Below are positions 25,364 through 35,382 of a stretch of DNA of 64,000 nucleotides, piece after piece. The translations under genes and the position numbers were made by a program. Each line of letters begins with the position of its first letter. Positions within the stretch are counted from its first letter, which is position 1. The notes under the pieces are model-generated. The model did no database searches and was not told the origin of the DNA. It saw nothing but the letters and a program-made list of their open reading frames with translations. The stretch covers positions 5,541,334 to 5,605,333 of the forward strand of contig JAQFVV010012405.1 of assembly GCA_028023455.1 (NCBI GenBank), written 5' to 3'. The stretch comes from Epiperipatus broadwayi (lineage: Eukaryota > Onychophora > Udeonychophora > Euonychophora > Peripatidae).

Positions 25364-25439
25364 TAAAATACGATCTAGTCAACATGTTTAAACATCTGAA
25401 AAATATTATCTTACTGCTATGATTAGCATATAGCTGCTT

Positions 25440-27120
25440 TACTTAACCCGAAAGCCACATGTAGCCTTCCAAGCTTTTATAAGTTTTTTAAATCTTAAGA
25501 TGCATGGGAAGAATTGGTCAATCAGTAAGGCAGCATGAGTAGCACCTACCATTCCACCCACATCACCCAATTTGATCGGAAACTGCCCTCACATTGTATT
25601 TGTTTGTTTTAGTTGCATAAGTATGTCATTGCATGACAATTTTGTTTTGTACAATTTTAAATGCTATGTGTGACTGTTCTCAAAGAAATTGTTTTACACC
25701 AGACTATAATTCAATTACCCATAATGGCAGAGGGGTCTTCATATTACAAATGAAAAATATCCAATGAAAATAGAATATTTCATAACAAATGGGAAGAAGA
25801 CTATTTTGTCATGCAAAATAGATAGTTTGTCAACTCAATACTTTATCATAAAAGTGTTACATGAAAATTATGATATTGTTAATCATTAGGCCATGAAACA
25901 CAAATTTAATGACATTTTCCCTCATGGGTTTTCAATAAGATGAGCAAAATTAAATTTCTTCAAGAAATTATTGCACCAATTAAATATTATGTTAGTAGTC
26001 ATATCCCAAGATGAAGCAGTGACAAGATCACCATATAAAATTAATTACAAACTTGGTAAACATGACACCATTTACTGATGCAAAGAATATGAATGAATGT
26101 TTCTTCAATGTTTCCAATGTAATATTTGATAAATTTAACAATCAAAAATCCAATCGCTATATTGAAGATATTGCAAAACACATTTCTGATGATATCATAG
26201 AAGATTTGAAAATTGTAAATATTTAAATTGGCTTTTGATTCTAGCAACAACATTTTAGCAATATCACAAGGCTACCTTTTTGTTAGATGCTGTATTGAAC
26301 AGAATTTAATTCATGAAGATTTACTGAAATTGTTTCCATCAGTGGCATAGATTATGTATGTATCTCAATATTACTAGCACTTTTCTAGAGAATAATAATA
26401 TTAGTATAAAAAATTGTTTTGTGTGTGCACAGTTATGTCCTTGAATAACCAGATCTAAAAAGGGATTTGTTTCCATTTTGAATAACAAATATAATTTAAA
26501 AATACCTTACCAATTTACTACATCATTCATTGTGACAACATGATTGCATATAATTCCATTTGCTGAAGTAGTTGCTGTAATGAAAATCATCATAAATATA
26601 GTGAATTATAATCAAATGCTTAAATTGAACCCAGAAAATTAAAATATTCTAGAAGAAATGAACAGATTAGTGACATTATTTTATACATCTCAATGTGATG
26701 GCTAAGCATATAAAAAAGTTATAAATCGACTTTTTTTTTACAACAAGAAATTATTTTATTTTTAAAACAAAGGAGTAAAGTTACAGCAAACATAAAAATG
26801 ATGAATGGTGAGCTTTTCTGTATGCCATGATAGAAAAATTCACTGAGCTTAAAATTAATTACAAGCTAAAAATAAGATTAGGTTACAGATGATGAATATT
26901 GTTCTTGAAAGAAATAAAGCATCTATTATAAGAAAATATATAATTAAATATTGGATAATATTCCAACCACAACAAAACTATACAATATGGTATTGACATT
27001 TCTCTAGAAAACTATATATAATCATTTCACATTATTCAATTGTCTTGTAGAAGAAATTTAAAAGCCAATTTTAGAATTTAAGAAATATTAAAAATTCCGT
27101 TGCTTGTCAAATTACATGAC
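25440..27120 (+). pseudogene. Dead hAT transposase gene
   Basis: A heavily mutated hAT transposase (ZBED/GTF2IRD2-like) is recognisable in pieces across several frames. Near 25725 it has an N-terminal zinc-finger lead 'ENRIFHNKWEEDYFV'; at 26061-26220 a central part 'MTPFTDAKNMNECFFNVSNV' and 'RYIEDIAKHISDDIIEDLKI'; near 26280-26340 'IEQNLIHEDLLKLFPSV'; near 26620-26700 a part equivalent to the LLYHTxVRWLSxGKV block. Many stops and shifts mean no protein is made. The 5' side around 25440-25480 has hAT-like CCCGAAAGCC and TGTAGCCTTCC. It is interrupted or bordered on the right by RZ-A at 27140. Boundaries are approximate. Confidence 0.65.
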
Positions 27121-27127
27121 ATTTAAA

Positions 27128-27139
27128 AACAGCTATTAT
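27128..27139 (+). repeat. Target-site duplication (left)
   Basis: AACAGCTATTAT, repeated at 27461-27472, brackets the RZ-A insertion. Confidence 0.85.
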
Positions 27140-27460
27140 CACATGATCACCATCTCTTATACTAGCACATAATTGTTGTTAAACAAGGCAAAACTCTCCA
27201 TATAGTACTGCCACCCTGTGCCAACCAAAGTAATCAATGGATGCCAGAAGGTTGGAGGATTGCATTAGATCCTAAAATCTAGGTGCAGTGCTCTCAGATC
27301 CAAAGCTTCTCACTGGTGAAGGCCACAAGCCAGAAACTAGTCTGGGGATATTGGATGAGTAGGCACTAGATAGGGATTTTATGCACAAGCCTTCTGGCAT
27401 CCATTGATTACCCTGGTTGGCACAGGGTGGCAGTACTATATGGAGAGTTTTGCCTTGTTT
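27140..27460. mobile_element. RZ-A retrozyme-like palindromic insertion
   Basis: A 321-base insertion with exact 12-base duplications. It starts CACATGATCACC (minus-sense), switches to plus-sense near 27253, and ends GGAGAGTTTTGCCTTGTTT. Arms at 27185-27252 and about 27398-27460 are reverse complements. The plus-sense part carries a hammerhead at 27299-27355. Start and end match those of the insertion at 62674-63176, which defines the element termini. Confidence 0.85.
27299..27355 (+). ncRNA. Hammerhead ribozyme, one core change (RZ-A)
   Basis: Stem I is TTCTCA/TGGGGA inner, AGC/TA loop, TCCAA/TTGGA outer. Stem II GGC/GCC with CACAA loop; GAAA; loopless palindromic stem III ACTAGT; C17 at 27342. 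The core reads CTGGTGA (27313-27319), an A6 to G change expected to be damaging. Everything else is family consensus. Confidence 0.75.
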
Positions 27461-27814
27461 AACAGCTATTATTGCATAACTTACTGCATTAGGATATGAT
27501 TATGCAAAAATATTTGATGAATTCATTGAGCTCAAAAACAATAGAAATTTGAAGATTATTTTTTAAAAAACAAGAGGGAGAGAAAGGTGTATACTCAATT
27601 TTGAAAATTAGTGCCTGAAAAATACAAGACTGTGCAAAAGTGTGTACAAATGCTGCTCACATTGTTCACAACAACATATATTTTTGAATCATTCTATTGT
27701 AAAATGAAATGCTTGTTGTCACAGGAAGATTAGTATGTAGTAATTATAAACCTGATTTATCTAAAGTAGTCAAAAGCTGTCTCAATATCAAAAATCATAT
27801 TAATTTTTAATAAC

Positions 27815-28060
27815 TGAAATACAGGCTTATTATATACCTGTGTCTATATATGTAATATATATATATATATCTGAACACATAGTATATATGTGTAGAGGTG
27901 ATAATCTGGACCAACTGATGATTGCTGGTTTAGCATGAAATACATATATTGGTGATTATTTATCTTTTCAACATATATGTGTTTAAGTGTATCAGTGTTA
28001 TTAGATAGATTGGAGAGTGGTGGGTCATGTGAAAGTCTGTGCTCATATACCCTATATATT
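27815..28060 (+). mobile_element. RA repeat, short copy
   Basis: Begins with ACTGAAATACAGGCTTA, shared with the 55-base tandem at 43446-43555. It then has a TA run, an intact-looking hammerhead (27900-27960) and the RA block ending in CCCTATATATTAAT, also shared with 43700-43722. This defines an RA subtype. Confidence 0.75.
27900..27960 (+). ncRNA. Hammerhead ribozyme with intact core (RA)
   Basis: CTGATGA at 27915-27921 and GAAA at 27937-27940. Stem I: outer GATAATC/GATTATT (7 pairs), internal loop TGGA/T, inner CCAA/TTGG. Stem II: TGCTG/TAGCA with GTT loop, but T-T at the first position. Stem III: ATA/TAT with CA loop, cleavage triplet ATA, predicted cut between 27948 and 27949. The outer stem covaries with other RA copies (GATGATC/GATCATT). 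Self-cleavage is predicted, not shown. Confidence 0.8.
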
Positions 28061-30318
28061 AATTTTTAAATAAATGTTTGGATATATTTAGATTTATTTT
28101 TTTATATAATTATATTATGAGGTGTAGTATATTCTATTGCAGTTTTCATATTGAAGCAAACATATATATGCAGTCCTGGGAAAAAGATAGAATATGATAG
28201 GTGTATAGCCATATCACAATAAGATGGTTTATAAAACAATCAGTAAAACACCAAACATTCACACATTGAACATAAAGCCAATCAATTTGTTGGTATCAAA
28301 ATAAGAATAGCTATATTTGTGTCAACAATTAACATCATTCCAAAACAGCTGTTGATGTTTGTGCCTGAAATGTATATAAACCATAGGGTAATTGGTAAAT
28401 TTTTTATATAGTGTGCCAATTGATCAATAATATTTTATGTACCACGATTGGAAATAACATCTCTACAAAAATGTTTACATTGTTAAATCACACATATATC
28501 ACAAAATTGCTTATACATTTATATCAACATACGGTGACGTATTAATTACATACACATTAATACTTTCTCCATATTAATTCAGCTATAGTTTTCTTATATG
28601 TTTAACCATAGTGCTTTTTATTTTTAAAATTATATATAAACTTAATTTAATTTAAAATTAAAATCTAAAATCAATAAAATATTAATAAAGTTACATTTAA
28701 TTTAAAAAATAAAAAAGCTATAAATTAAATGTGTATATAAGTTAATTTTTGAACTAATTACATAGAAGATATGTTGAGATATACATGTAAATAATTTTCA
28801 TGTATGTGGATGGTCTAGTAATATATTTATAGATTGGCTGTAAAGAAGACTATGGTATAATTAAAAATGTTAGCATTGCATAGAGATAAATGTATAGATC
28901 TTGAATATAAAATAAACTGCATAAAAAGGGAAAGTGAACTGACAGATTATTTTTAATCTACAGCACTTTTTGCTTTTATTCTTTAAATTATGCAAAAACA
29001 TGTTTATAATATTACTTCAAAGAATGGTGCCAAATTTTTATTTTTGAATTTTAATTCACTGCAAATGCTTATGTTTATACTCATAAATATCAGTTTCATT
29101 TATTAATCTTGTCTATTACAGTTTGCTTTTGTTATTGTTTTATTCATGTTACAGAGATGATAAACTCGAAATTGCGCTAAACTTTAGCCCAATTTAGAAA
29201 ACACTAATGCAAGTGAAAGCTTTTGGAAATTTCTGTGTTATATTTAATTGCATGTGTGCATCACGTGTATAACATGGTAAAACGTAAAGTTGGCACAAAA
29301 TAAGTGACTTTGAAAGATTTTGCAGTAAGTACGTTTTTAAAAATTTTAAATATATATATATACACTATACTGAATTATGTGAAAACCATTTCAGAGTGGA
29401 ATTTTGAATAAATTAACTAAAGTTTTAACTTATAATAGTACCTATCCCGAACCAACGTATTATGATCCTTTTAGAGACGATAATCAACAAATTCATTTCA
29501 TAGTTAAAGAGCTAAGAAGTTTAGAATTATTGCCATAATTGTTTTAATATTTAAGTAACATAATACCTAGACCATGATTTTAAAGAATTTTATGTTTCAT
29601 TATTTGTAAAATTAAAATAATCATTATTATGAACATAAATATAAAAATTTGCAAGTATCTCATTGTATGCTTTATATTAATCTTGTTTTTGAAATATTAT
29701 AAATTATACATCCCCATGCATACTTTATAAATAATAGGGTATTGCTAAATATGTAAATGTTAGGACCTTTAACTCACAAAAAGTACACATAGGATTTTGA
29801 TGCTCAATGTTTTGAAAGCATGCTTAGCATAAATAAAAGCTAAAAATTATAAACATATGTCTACCTTTTCTGGGTTAAATGTTCTAACATTTATATATTT
29901 AATATTACAATTGTACAGAAAAGAAATAATAATTCCAGTTACATAATAGAGTAGATTATTTCAAAGTATTATATTTAAAATGCATTTAAAATTAATAACT
30001 AAAGTTATATTATATTGTTACTGGAGTTATACTTAAACAACGCCATATTCAATATTAGTGTGTATTTCAACTTTCACACTTTACAAAAAAGCAAGCTAAA
30101 TCTGATTGTTATTGATGAAGTTAGAACTTGGTACACCTGGGGATAGTGGGTCTGTTGAAATCATTCATCAATCTTATATACTGTTATAATTTATATTTCA
30201 GATTTTAACTCTTGTGACATTTTATATATTAGTTAAATAATGATTTAAGAAAGGATGATTAAAAAACTCTTATTCACAGAATTTAAAAAGTTGATAATAA
30301 CTATTAAATCGTTCTTAG
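28061..30318. other. AT-rich stretch, no gene recognised
   Basis: No repeat-family match or coding exon identified. Confidence 0.4.
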
Positions 30319-30326
30319 TTATAATG
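30319..30326 (+). repeat. 8-base target-site duplication (left)
   Basis: TTATAATG, repeated at 30821-30828. Confidence 0.9.
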
Positions 30327-30820
30327 CAGGGGTGGGCAAATAGTGGCCCAAGGGCCCACATGTGGCCCTCTAAGAGTTTTTATGCGGCCCACCAAGACAA
30401 TCAGAAAATCCACCTTGAACTGAGATTTCCTTCCTGTGCGTGACCGAAGGTTCGTCTCGTATTTTCCACTAGGATGAACCATGTCAATACACATGCGCAG
30501 TGTAGATTCTATGTGCAGTGCTTTTCCAGTTTATCTGGTTAATTTCAATTTTGTCTTTGCAATAGCAAATATATACATTTTCAACTTTAGTGAAACCATG
30601 AACCCTCCGAAAAAATGTAAAATCGATGATGAATGTAATGTGTTTAATGAAGAATGGCCAAACAAATATTTCTTTTGTAATACAGGGAATAAAGAAGTGT
30701 GTTTATTGTGTCATGAAAAAAGGTGCGGCCATCCGCTAACCTTCACTTCCACAAAGTGCCCCCAATGCGGCCCTCTGCCAACCTCTGTGGTCCTCGAGCC
30801 AAAACAATTGCCCACCCCTG
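30327..30820 (+). mobile_element. Non-autonomous hAT transposon (internal deletion)
   Basis: 494 bases with terminal inverted repeats CAGGGGTGGGCAA and TTGCCCACCCCTG and a perfect 8-base duplication, the standard hAT signature. Sub-terminal GTGGCCC and GCGGCCC motifs recur at both ends. It keeps only the start of a transposase gene (30598-30720), so it needs a helper in trans. Exact termini and duplications point to a fairly recent insertion. Confidence 0.95.
30598..30819 (+). pseudogene. Truncated hAT transposase N-terminus
   Basis: From ATG at 30598 the frame reads 'MNPPKKCKIDDECNVFNEEW' and then a BED-like zinc-finger lead with C-L-L-C ('EVCLLCHEKR'), as in ZBED/GTF2IRD2-type hAT transposases. 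From about 30721 it runs into the element's 3' terminal sequence (GCGGCC-rich), so the junction marks an internal deletion that removed the catalytic domain. A longer upstream in-frame ATG at 30481 is probably irrelevant. It could make a short DNA-binding peptide, but that is speculation. Confidence 0.75.
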
Positions 30821-30828
30821 TTATAATG

Positions 30829-31399
30829 AATGCTTCCTTGGGCCATCATTTTCCCTTTATCTATTATTTTCTTTATTTTTTTCAAAGTGATGGACTGATG
30901 TTTTACTATTATTTTAAAATCAAGATATTTTTTATTAAGGGCTGACAAGCAATGAAAAACAGCGACTAAATTTTATTATTATGTCTGATTGAAGTATTCT
31001 ACTACCTAATTAAAATACTCCTTTGCCTTTGAATAAAGAGCCAGTATATATATATGAGGAAATAACTATTAAGATCAAATAAAATGTTTTTTATGATTAA
31101 AAATCAAGACATTTCATTATTTTACTAGTTATCTTATGCATAATTTAAAGATTTCCAAAAGTAGAAAATTTTGGGCAGAAGATACCATATGGCTGTTGTG
31201 ATTTGAGATTACCCATGCAAATTGAGTGAAGAGTTGTATACACTTCATTTGAAGAACAGATTAATACAATATTTTTGATCTGGTCTAAAAGATAGTTATA
31301 CTGCAGTATTTCTAAGTAAATCAAAATCGTTTATTCTTCTGTAGAATCTATTATAATATGTATATTCACAATATTTGTTGCTTGACAGTCATTACTTTT
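30829..31399. other. AT-rich stretch, no gene recognised
   Basis: Nothing beyond a short TA run near 31045. Confidence 0.4.
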
Positions 31400-31862
31400 A
31401 CATTACCAGCAAAACATCACATGACTATCATTTCATATGCTTACACATGCTGTTAAAAAAGTACCAAATTTTCCATATAGTAGTGCCACCAAGTGCAAGT
31501 CTTTGTAATTAATGGATGCAGGAAAGTTTGTGCATAAAATCCCTGTCTAGTGCCTACTCATCCAACATCCCCAGACAAGTTTCTAATTTGTGGCTTTCAT
31601 CAGTGAGGATCCTTGGTTGAGAGCACTGCACCTAGATCTTAGGATCTAATGCAACCCTCTGGAAGTCACCATTTACTTATTTCATTACTATAAAGCTAGT
31701 AACCCAAGATGAAGACACCATAATGTTTTCAAATCAAGCTCATTTGCTTGTATAGTCATATAACTCTGAACTCAATTCAGCAGCTATACATTTAGCTGTC
31801 TTTGGTTTTCCAAAAACCACTGCCACCATTATTCTATGGGCAAGATAGGTATGTATAAAACC
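31400..31862 (-). mobile_element. RZ-A monomer, minus-sense (A2 subtype)
   Basis: About one unit long: CATCACATGACTATCATTTC, then the unit-end block, a hammerhead at 31561-31616, and the interior to GGGCAAGATAGGTATGTAT. Directly followed by the start of another copy. Confidence 0.75.
31561..31616 (-). ncRNA. Hammerhead ribozyme with intact core (RZ-A)
   Basis: CTGATGA (31598-31604 complement), GAAA and GTC intact; predicted cut between 31574 and 31573. Inner stem I TCCTCA/TGGGGA and outer CCAA/TTGG. Stem II is weak (AAGC against ATTA) and stem III ACT/TGT has one mismatch. The core is complete but the fold is weaker than at 38990-39046. Confidence 0.7.
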
Positions 31863-32130
31863 ATCAAAACATCACATGATCACCATTTCATATACTTACA
31901 CATGCTGTTAATGAGTACCATATAGTAGTGCCATGAAGTTCAAACCTTTGTAATCAATGGATGCAGGATGGTTTGTGCATAAAATGCTTACCAGTGGTCT
32001 CAATCCAAGGCTCCTCACTGATAAAAGATACAAGCTAGAAACTAATCTGGGGATATTGGATGAGTAGGCAGTAGATAGGTTTTTTTCATAAACCTTCCTG
32101 CATCCAGTTTTGGTACTATAAAGTGATGAT
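31863..32130. mobile_element. RZ-A copy, inverted and truncated
   Basis: Starts AACATCACATGATCACCATT minus-sense, switches to plus-sense near 31990, and carries a hammerhead relic. It ends near 32115 in TCCTGCATCCAGTTTTGGTA. Confidence 0.65.
32004..32060 (+). pseudogene. Hammerhead relic (RZ-A)
   Basis: Excellent stem I (TCCTCA/TGGGGA and TCCAA/TTGGA), but the core is CTGATAA, stem II is damaged and GTC is ATC. Confidence 0.65.
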
Positions 32131-32324
32131 CGTGATGTTTCTGTCTGCAGGATGATGGTGACTGTGATAAATTCAGATCTACATGATGGTACAAGCAAAT
32201 AAACTTTGATTGGAAACATTATGATGTTTTCATCTTGGATTTCTAGCTTTATAGTTAACTAAATAGGTAGAAGGTGGATGACAGGGGTTGGATTATATCA
32301 GAAGATCTAGGTGCAGTGCTCTTA

Positions 32325-32380
32325 TTCAAGGCTCATCATTGATGATGTCACAAGCTAGAAACTAGTCTGTGGATGCTGGA
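32325..32380 (+). pseudogene. Hammerhead relic (RZ-A)
   Basis: GAAA, ACTAGT and C17 intact; core is TTGATGA (C3 changed) and stem II is broken. Confidence 0.6.
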
Positions 32381-32776
32381 TGAGTAGGCATTAGATAGAG
32401 ATTTTATGCACAAACTTTCCTGCATATATTTAATACAAAAGTTTGCACATGGTGGCACTACTGCATGGAGAATTTGATAATCTTATTAACAGCATGTGTA
32501 AGCATATTAAATGTAATCGTGGGATGTTTTGGTGTTTAAATATCCATCTGCCCATAATATTTTATGATGTCTATGATTTTTAAAAATGAAAGACACCCAA
32601 ATATAGAGATGCTGAACTGAGTTCAGACCTATATGACTATACAAGCAAATGAGCTTGGGTTGGAAACATTGTGGCATTTTTATCTTGGGCTCCTAGCTTT
32701 ATAATTAACCAAATAGGTAAAAGGTGGCTGCTCGAAGGTTGCACTAGATCCTAAGATTTAGGTGTTGTACTCTCAA

Positions 32777-32832
32777 TCCAAGCCTTCTCACTGATAAAAG
32801 CCACAAGCTAGAAGCTAATCTGGAAATGTTGA
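32777..32832 (+). pseudogene. Hammerhead relic (RZ-A)
   Basis: Core CTGATAA, GAAG, and ATC instead of GTC; TCCAA and TTCTCA of stem I remain. Confidence 0.55.
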
Positions 32833-33164
32833 ATGAGTAGAAACTAAATGGGCATTTTATGTACAAACCTTCCCGTATCCATTGATTACAAAAGCTTGCA
32901 CTTGGCAGCACTTCTGTATGGAGAGTTGATACTCTCGTTACTTTTATATATATTTTTGTAGTGAAGCATAAGTTGTTGACACTTTCAAGAAGGCTTTTGA
33001 GAAATGAGTTGAGGAGATGGAAATTCATGATATCTCTATGAAGTAGATGATCAAAGTTATTTATTTTTAATATTATGAGGTCAAAAGCTAATATACATTT
33101 TACAAGTGGAAACCAATGAAATTGTTGAATATTTTAATATCTCTGTGACATCCTATGTGATTTA

Positions 33165-33270
33165 GTGCAGTGGTACAGAATTGGGTTTGGGAGCATAAGG
33201 TCCTTAGTTTAATTTCAGTTCTGGCACTTTCATTACATTTTTCACGAGTTCCCAAGGAATAAAGCGATTC
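33165..33270 (+). mobile_element. Possible tRNA-derived SINE
   Basis: GTGCAGTGGTACAGAATTGG resembles an A-box region and TCCTTAGTTTAATTTC a degenerate B box, like the SINE-2 heads. Confidence 0.35.
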
Positions 33271-34556
33271 AATAATTTATTTTACTATAATATGTCTATG
33301 GAAAGGTCATCATAATTATTGTTGCTTTAGCAAATTTCAATCTTACATAGTATTATTGTGAAACCATGAACTATGCAATATCAAATTACACAAAACTAAA
33401 TGTAAATATGGTACTATAGTATCTATTTTGTCTCCTCACTAAATATCACAATTTAAACATGAATCACATTTTGTTTGTGATTTAAATCTATACCTATTCA
33501 ATTTTATACTGTAGTCAAAAGCACATTTTTTCCCAAATGTTTTTTACTTGAAAAAGTTTTATTCCAATACTATCTATCCAGAAAAGTACTCAGCTTCTGG
33601 AAAGGCTGTCTTGTTTTTTTTAATTGTTTGCCTTAATAAATTATTTTTTTTGTATAAAATGCTTCATAAAAAAACGATTATGGTTTATTAATGGCAGAAC
33701 AAATAATTTTTTCCTTGAAAAATATATCCTCTAATGAAGAAATGTTTAGCTTGAATATCGTTTGCCAGTGTTATGGATATTTCGTGATTTTATATATAAA
33801 AGGTTTCTGCAATAATTATGGTAATAATGTTGTGATAAATATCTGTTAGCTTATTAATAATTGTTTCCCCAAACAGAAGCATATAAATTGCAAGTCAGAG
33901 TCTGTAAAACAGAGTGTTAATATTAAGTAACTTCTAGTTTTACAATTAATAAACTACATATAATAAATAGTCTATTTGTATAACACTTGACTAAGTATGT
34001 AATATAAAGAATGGAATAATCTTTTGGTCACAACTAGAGGTTTATTATTTTCTTTGCGTTACAAAATTATATATAATTATAAAAAATATTATTTAAATGG
34101 AGGCAATACAATTATAGTCTTTATGTAGTTTCAGTGCAGAATATTTTTTTCAAAGACAGGTATTACATTGTTAAACACACTACAAAAATAAGCATTTTTA
34201 CATTTAATTATGCATATTCTTAAAAGTATAATAAATCAAGCTATTTTTATTTTTTCATTTATATTTTTAGGGTCAAAAGTATGACTAAATATTCTTTGTA
34301 TACTCTACATAATTGATAATTATTTAATTCTTACATCAATGTTTAACCTTGAATCTATGGTAACAAAAGGTCAATCTGGTTCCTGGCACTTAATCATGTA
34401 AACAATCCATGTACATTTTTTGGAATTGGTTTTATCAGAAATTTACATTATATTCTTTTTATATGCTTTTATTTAAATTTGTTTCTCTAATAAAATTTTA
34501 TAACTCAATTTTCTTTTATTTCCTAATTTCCAATCTAGTTAAAACTTTATATATGT
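33271..34556. other. AT-rich stretch, no gene recognised
   Basis: No coding or repeat signal identified. Confidence 0.4.
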
Positions 34557-34569
34557 GTATCCTTGTTAT

Positions 34570-34798
34570 GAACTTACAGATTAGACCTGCTGGGATGTTT
34601 GTAATGGCAGAATGTTGTACCTTTCTTCAGTGGGGAGGGGATATTTGGTAAGTCAGAGATATTTGGTAAGTCAGAATCCCATAGCTGTGACTTTGTAATA
34701 CAGCATTCTGCCATTGCAAATACCCCCCCACACACACACACACTCTGGAGATACAGCATTCTTCTGATGCAAACACAGGCAGCAGGTCTAATACATAA
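34570..34798. mobile_element. Palindromic insertion with 13-base duplication
   Basis: GTATCCTTGTTAT occurs at 34557-34569 and 34799-34811. The 229 bases between are internally inverted: ATTAGACCTGCTG on the left against CAGCAGGTCTAAT on the right, and GGCAGAATG against CATTCTGCC. It includes a doubled GATATTTGGTAAGTCAGA and a CA run (34727-34742). The insertion style is like the RZ elements, but no hammerhead core was found. Confidence 0.75.
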
Positions 34799-34899
34799 GT
34801 ATCCTTGTTATTATATTTCTTGTGGGAAAAAATCACAAAAAATTACAGAAAAATTTATATTTTTAATTTTTGAAGGGATGTGAGATGTGATGTGATGTA

Positions 34900-35370
34900 C
34901 CTTTTCTTATATAGAGTCCGGAATCTCTCACTAACTATGCCCAGAAAAACCTGTTAGCCACTTTACCTTCCCTTTCCATTCCCCACCCTAAGTTTATCAT
35001 ATCCTGCTCGATCCCATTTCCACAACACAATCTTTATCAACTCCATAATTTTTATATCTAAATCCCTCTTATCTTTTTCCAAACCCAGTATAAAAACCAA
35101 TGACTCACTTTCTGTACAATCATTTTGTTTATATTTATTCTTCCATAACTTCATTATTTGTACTCTCTCTGCTTTCAGGCATTTACATTCAATTAACAGA
35201 TGCCTAATATTTTCTATGCCTTTCTTACACAACTTGCAGACTAAATCACCCACATTTTTCCATTTACATGTATATTCCCTTGTTGCTAAAGATCCTATTT
35301 GAGCCTTAAACAGTAAACTACTTTCCTTGCTATTATCATAAATTAACTCATCACCCAATATTCTGTTTAA
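34900..35370 (-). pseudogene. Non-LTR retrotransposon fragment, 3' end
   Basis: A minus-strand frame of 131 codons (35358-34963) has a C-terminal zinc-knuckle-like block, 'CKLCKKGIENIRHLLIEC' (C-x2-C, H, C), preceded by 'SSLLFKAQIGSLATREYT', typical of the region after the reverse transcriptase in several LINE clades. The 3' UTR continues to about 34880, ending in a GATGTGATGT-like short repeat. The reverse transcriptase itself is missing. The clade is not determined; it may be the same family as 39436-40016. Confidence 0.65.
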
Positions 35371-35382
35371 TTATATATATAT

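Larger units (their letters stand above)
32170..32945 (+). mobile_element. RZ-A head-to-tail tandem, about 1.7 units
   Basis: Two plus-sense units in direct repeat, each with GGTTGGA/GATTGGAAACATT, TAGCTTTATA-TTAAC, GGTTGCACTAGATCC-like and a hammerhead relic. The cleavage triplets at 32364-32366 and 32818-32820 are 454 bases apart, giving the monomer length. Head-to-tail multimers are what a rolling-circle or circular-RNA template would give. Confidence 0.75.

Noticed and set aside
31908-32219. Reading frames in RZ-A units (also 32744-33028, 48673-48930, 49355-49564, 62829-63110)
   Set aside because: They share residues such as GLCIKSPSS only because the DNA repeat is shared. Frames are broken in other copies, and the ribozyme explains the conservation.
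34574-34836. Overlapping frames at 34409-34836
   Set aside because: They run through a palindromic insertion and a CA repeat; the similarity between frames comes from the inverted DNA.
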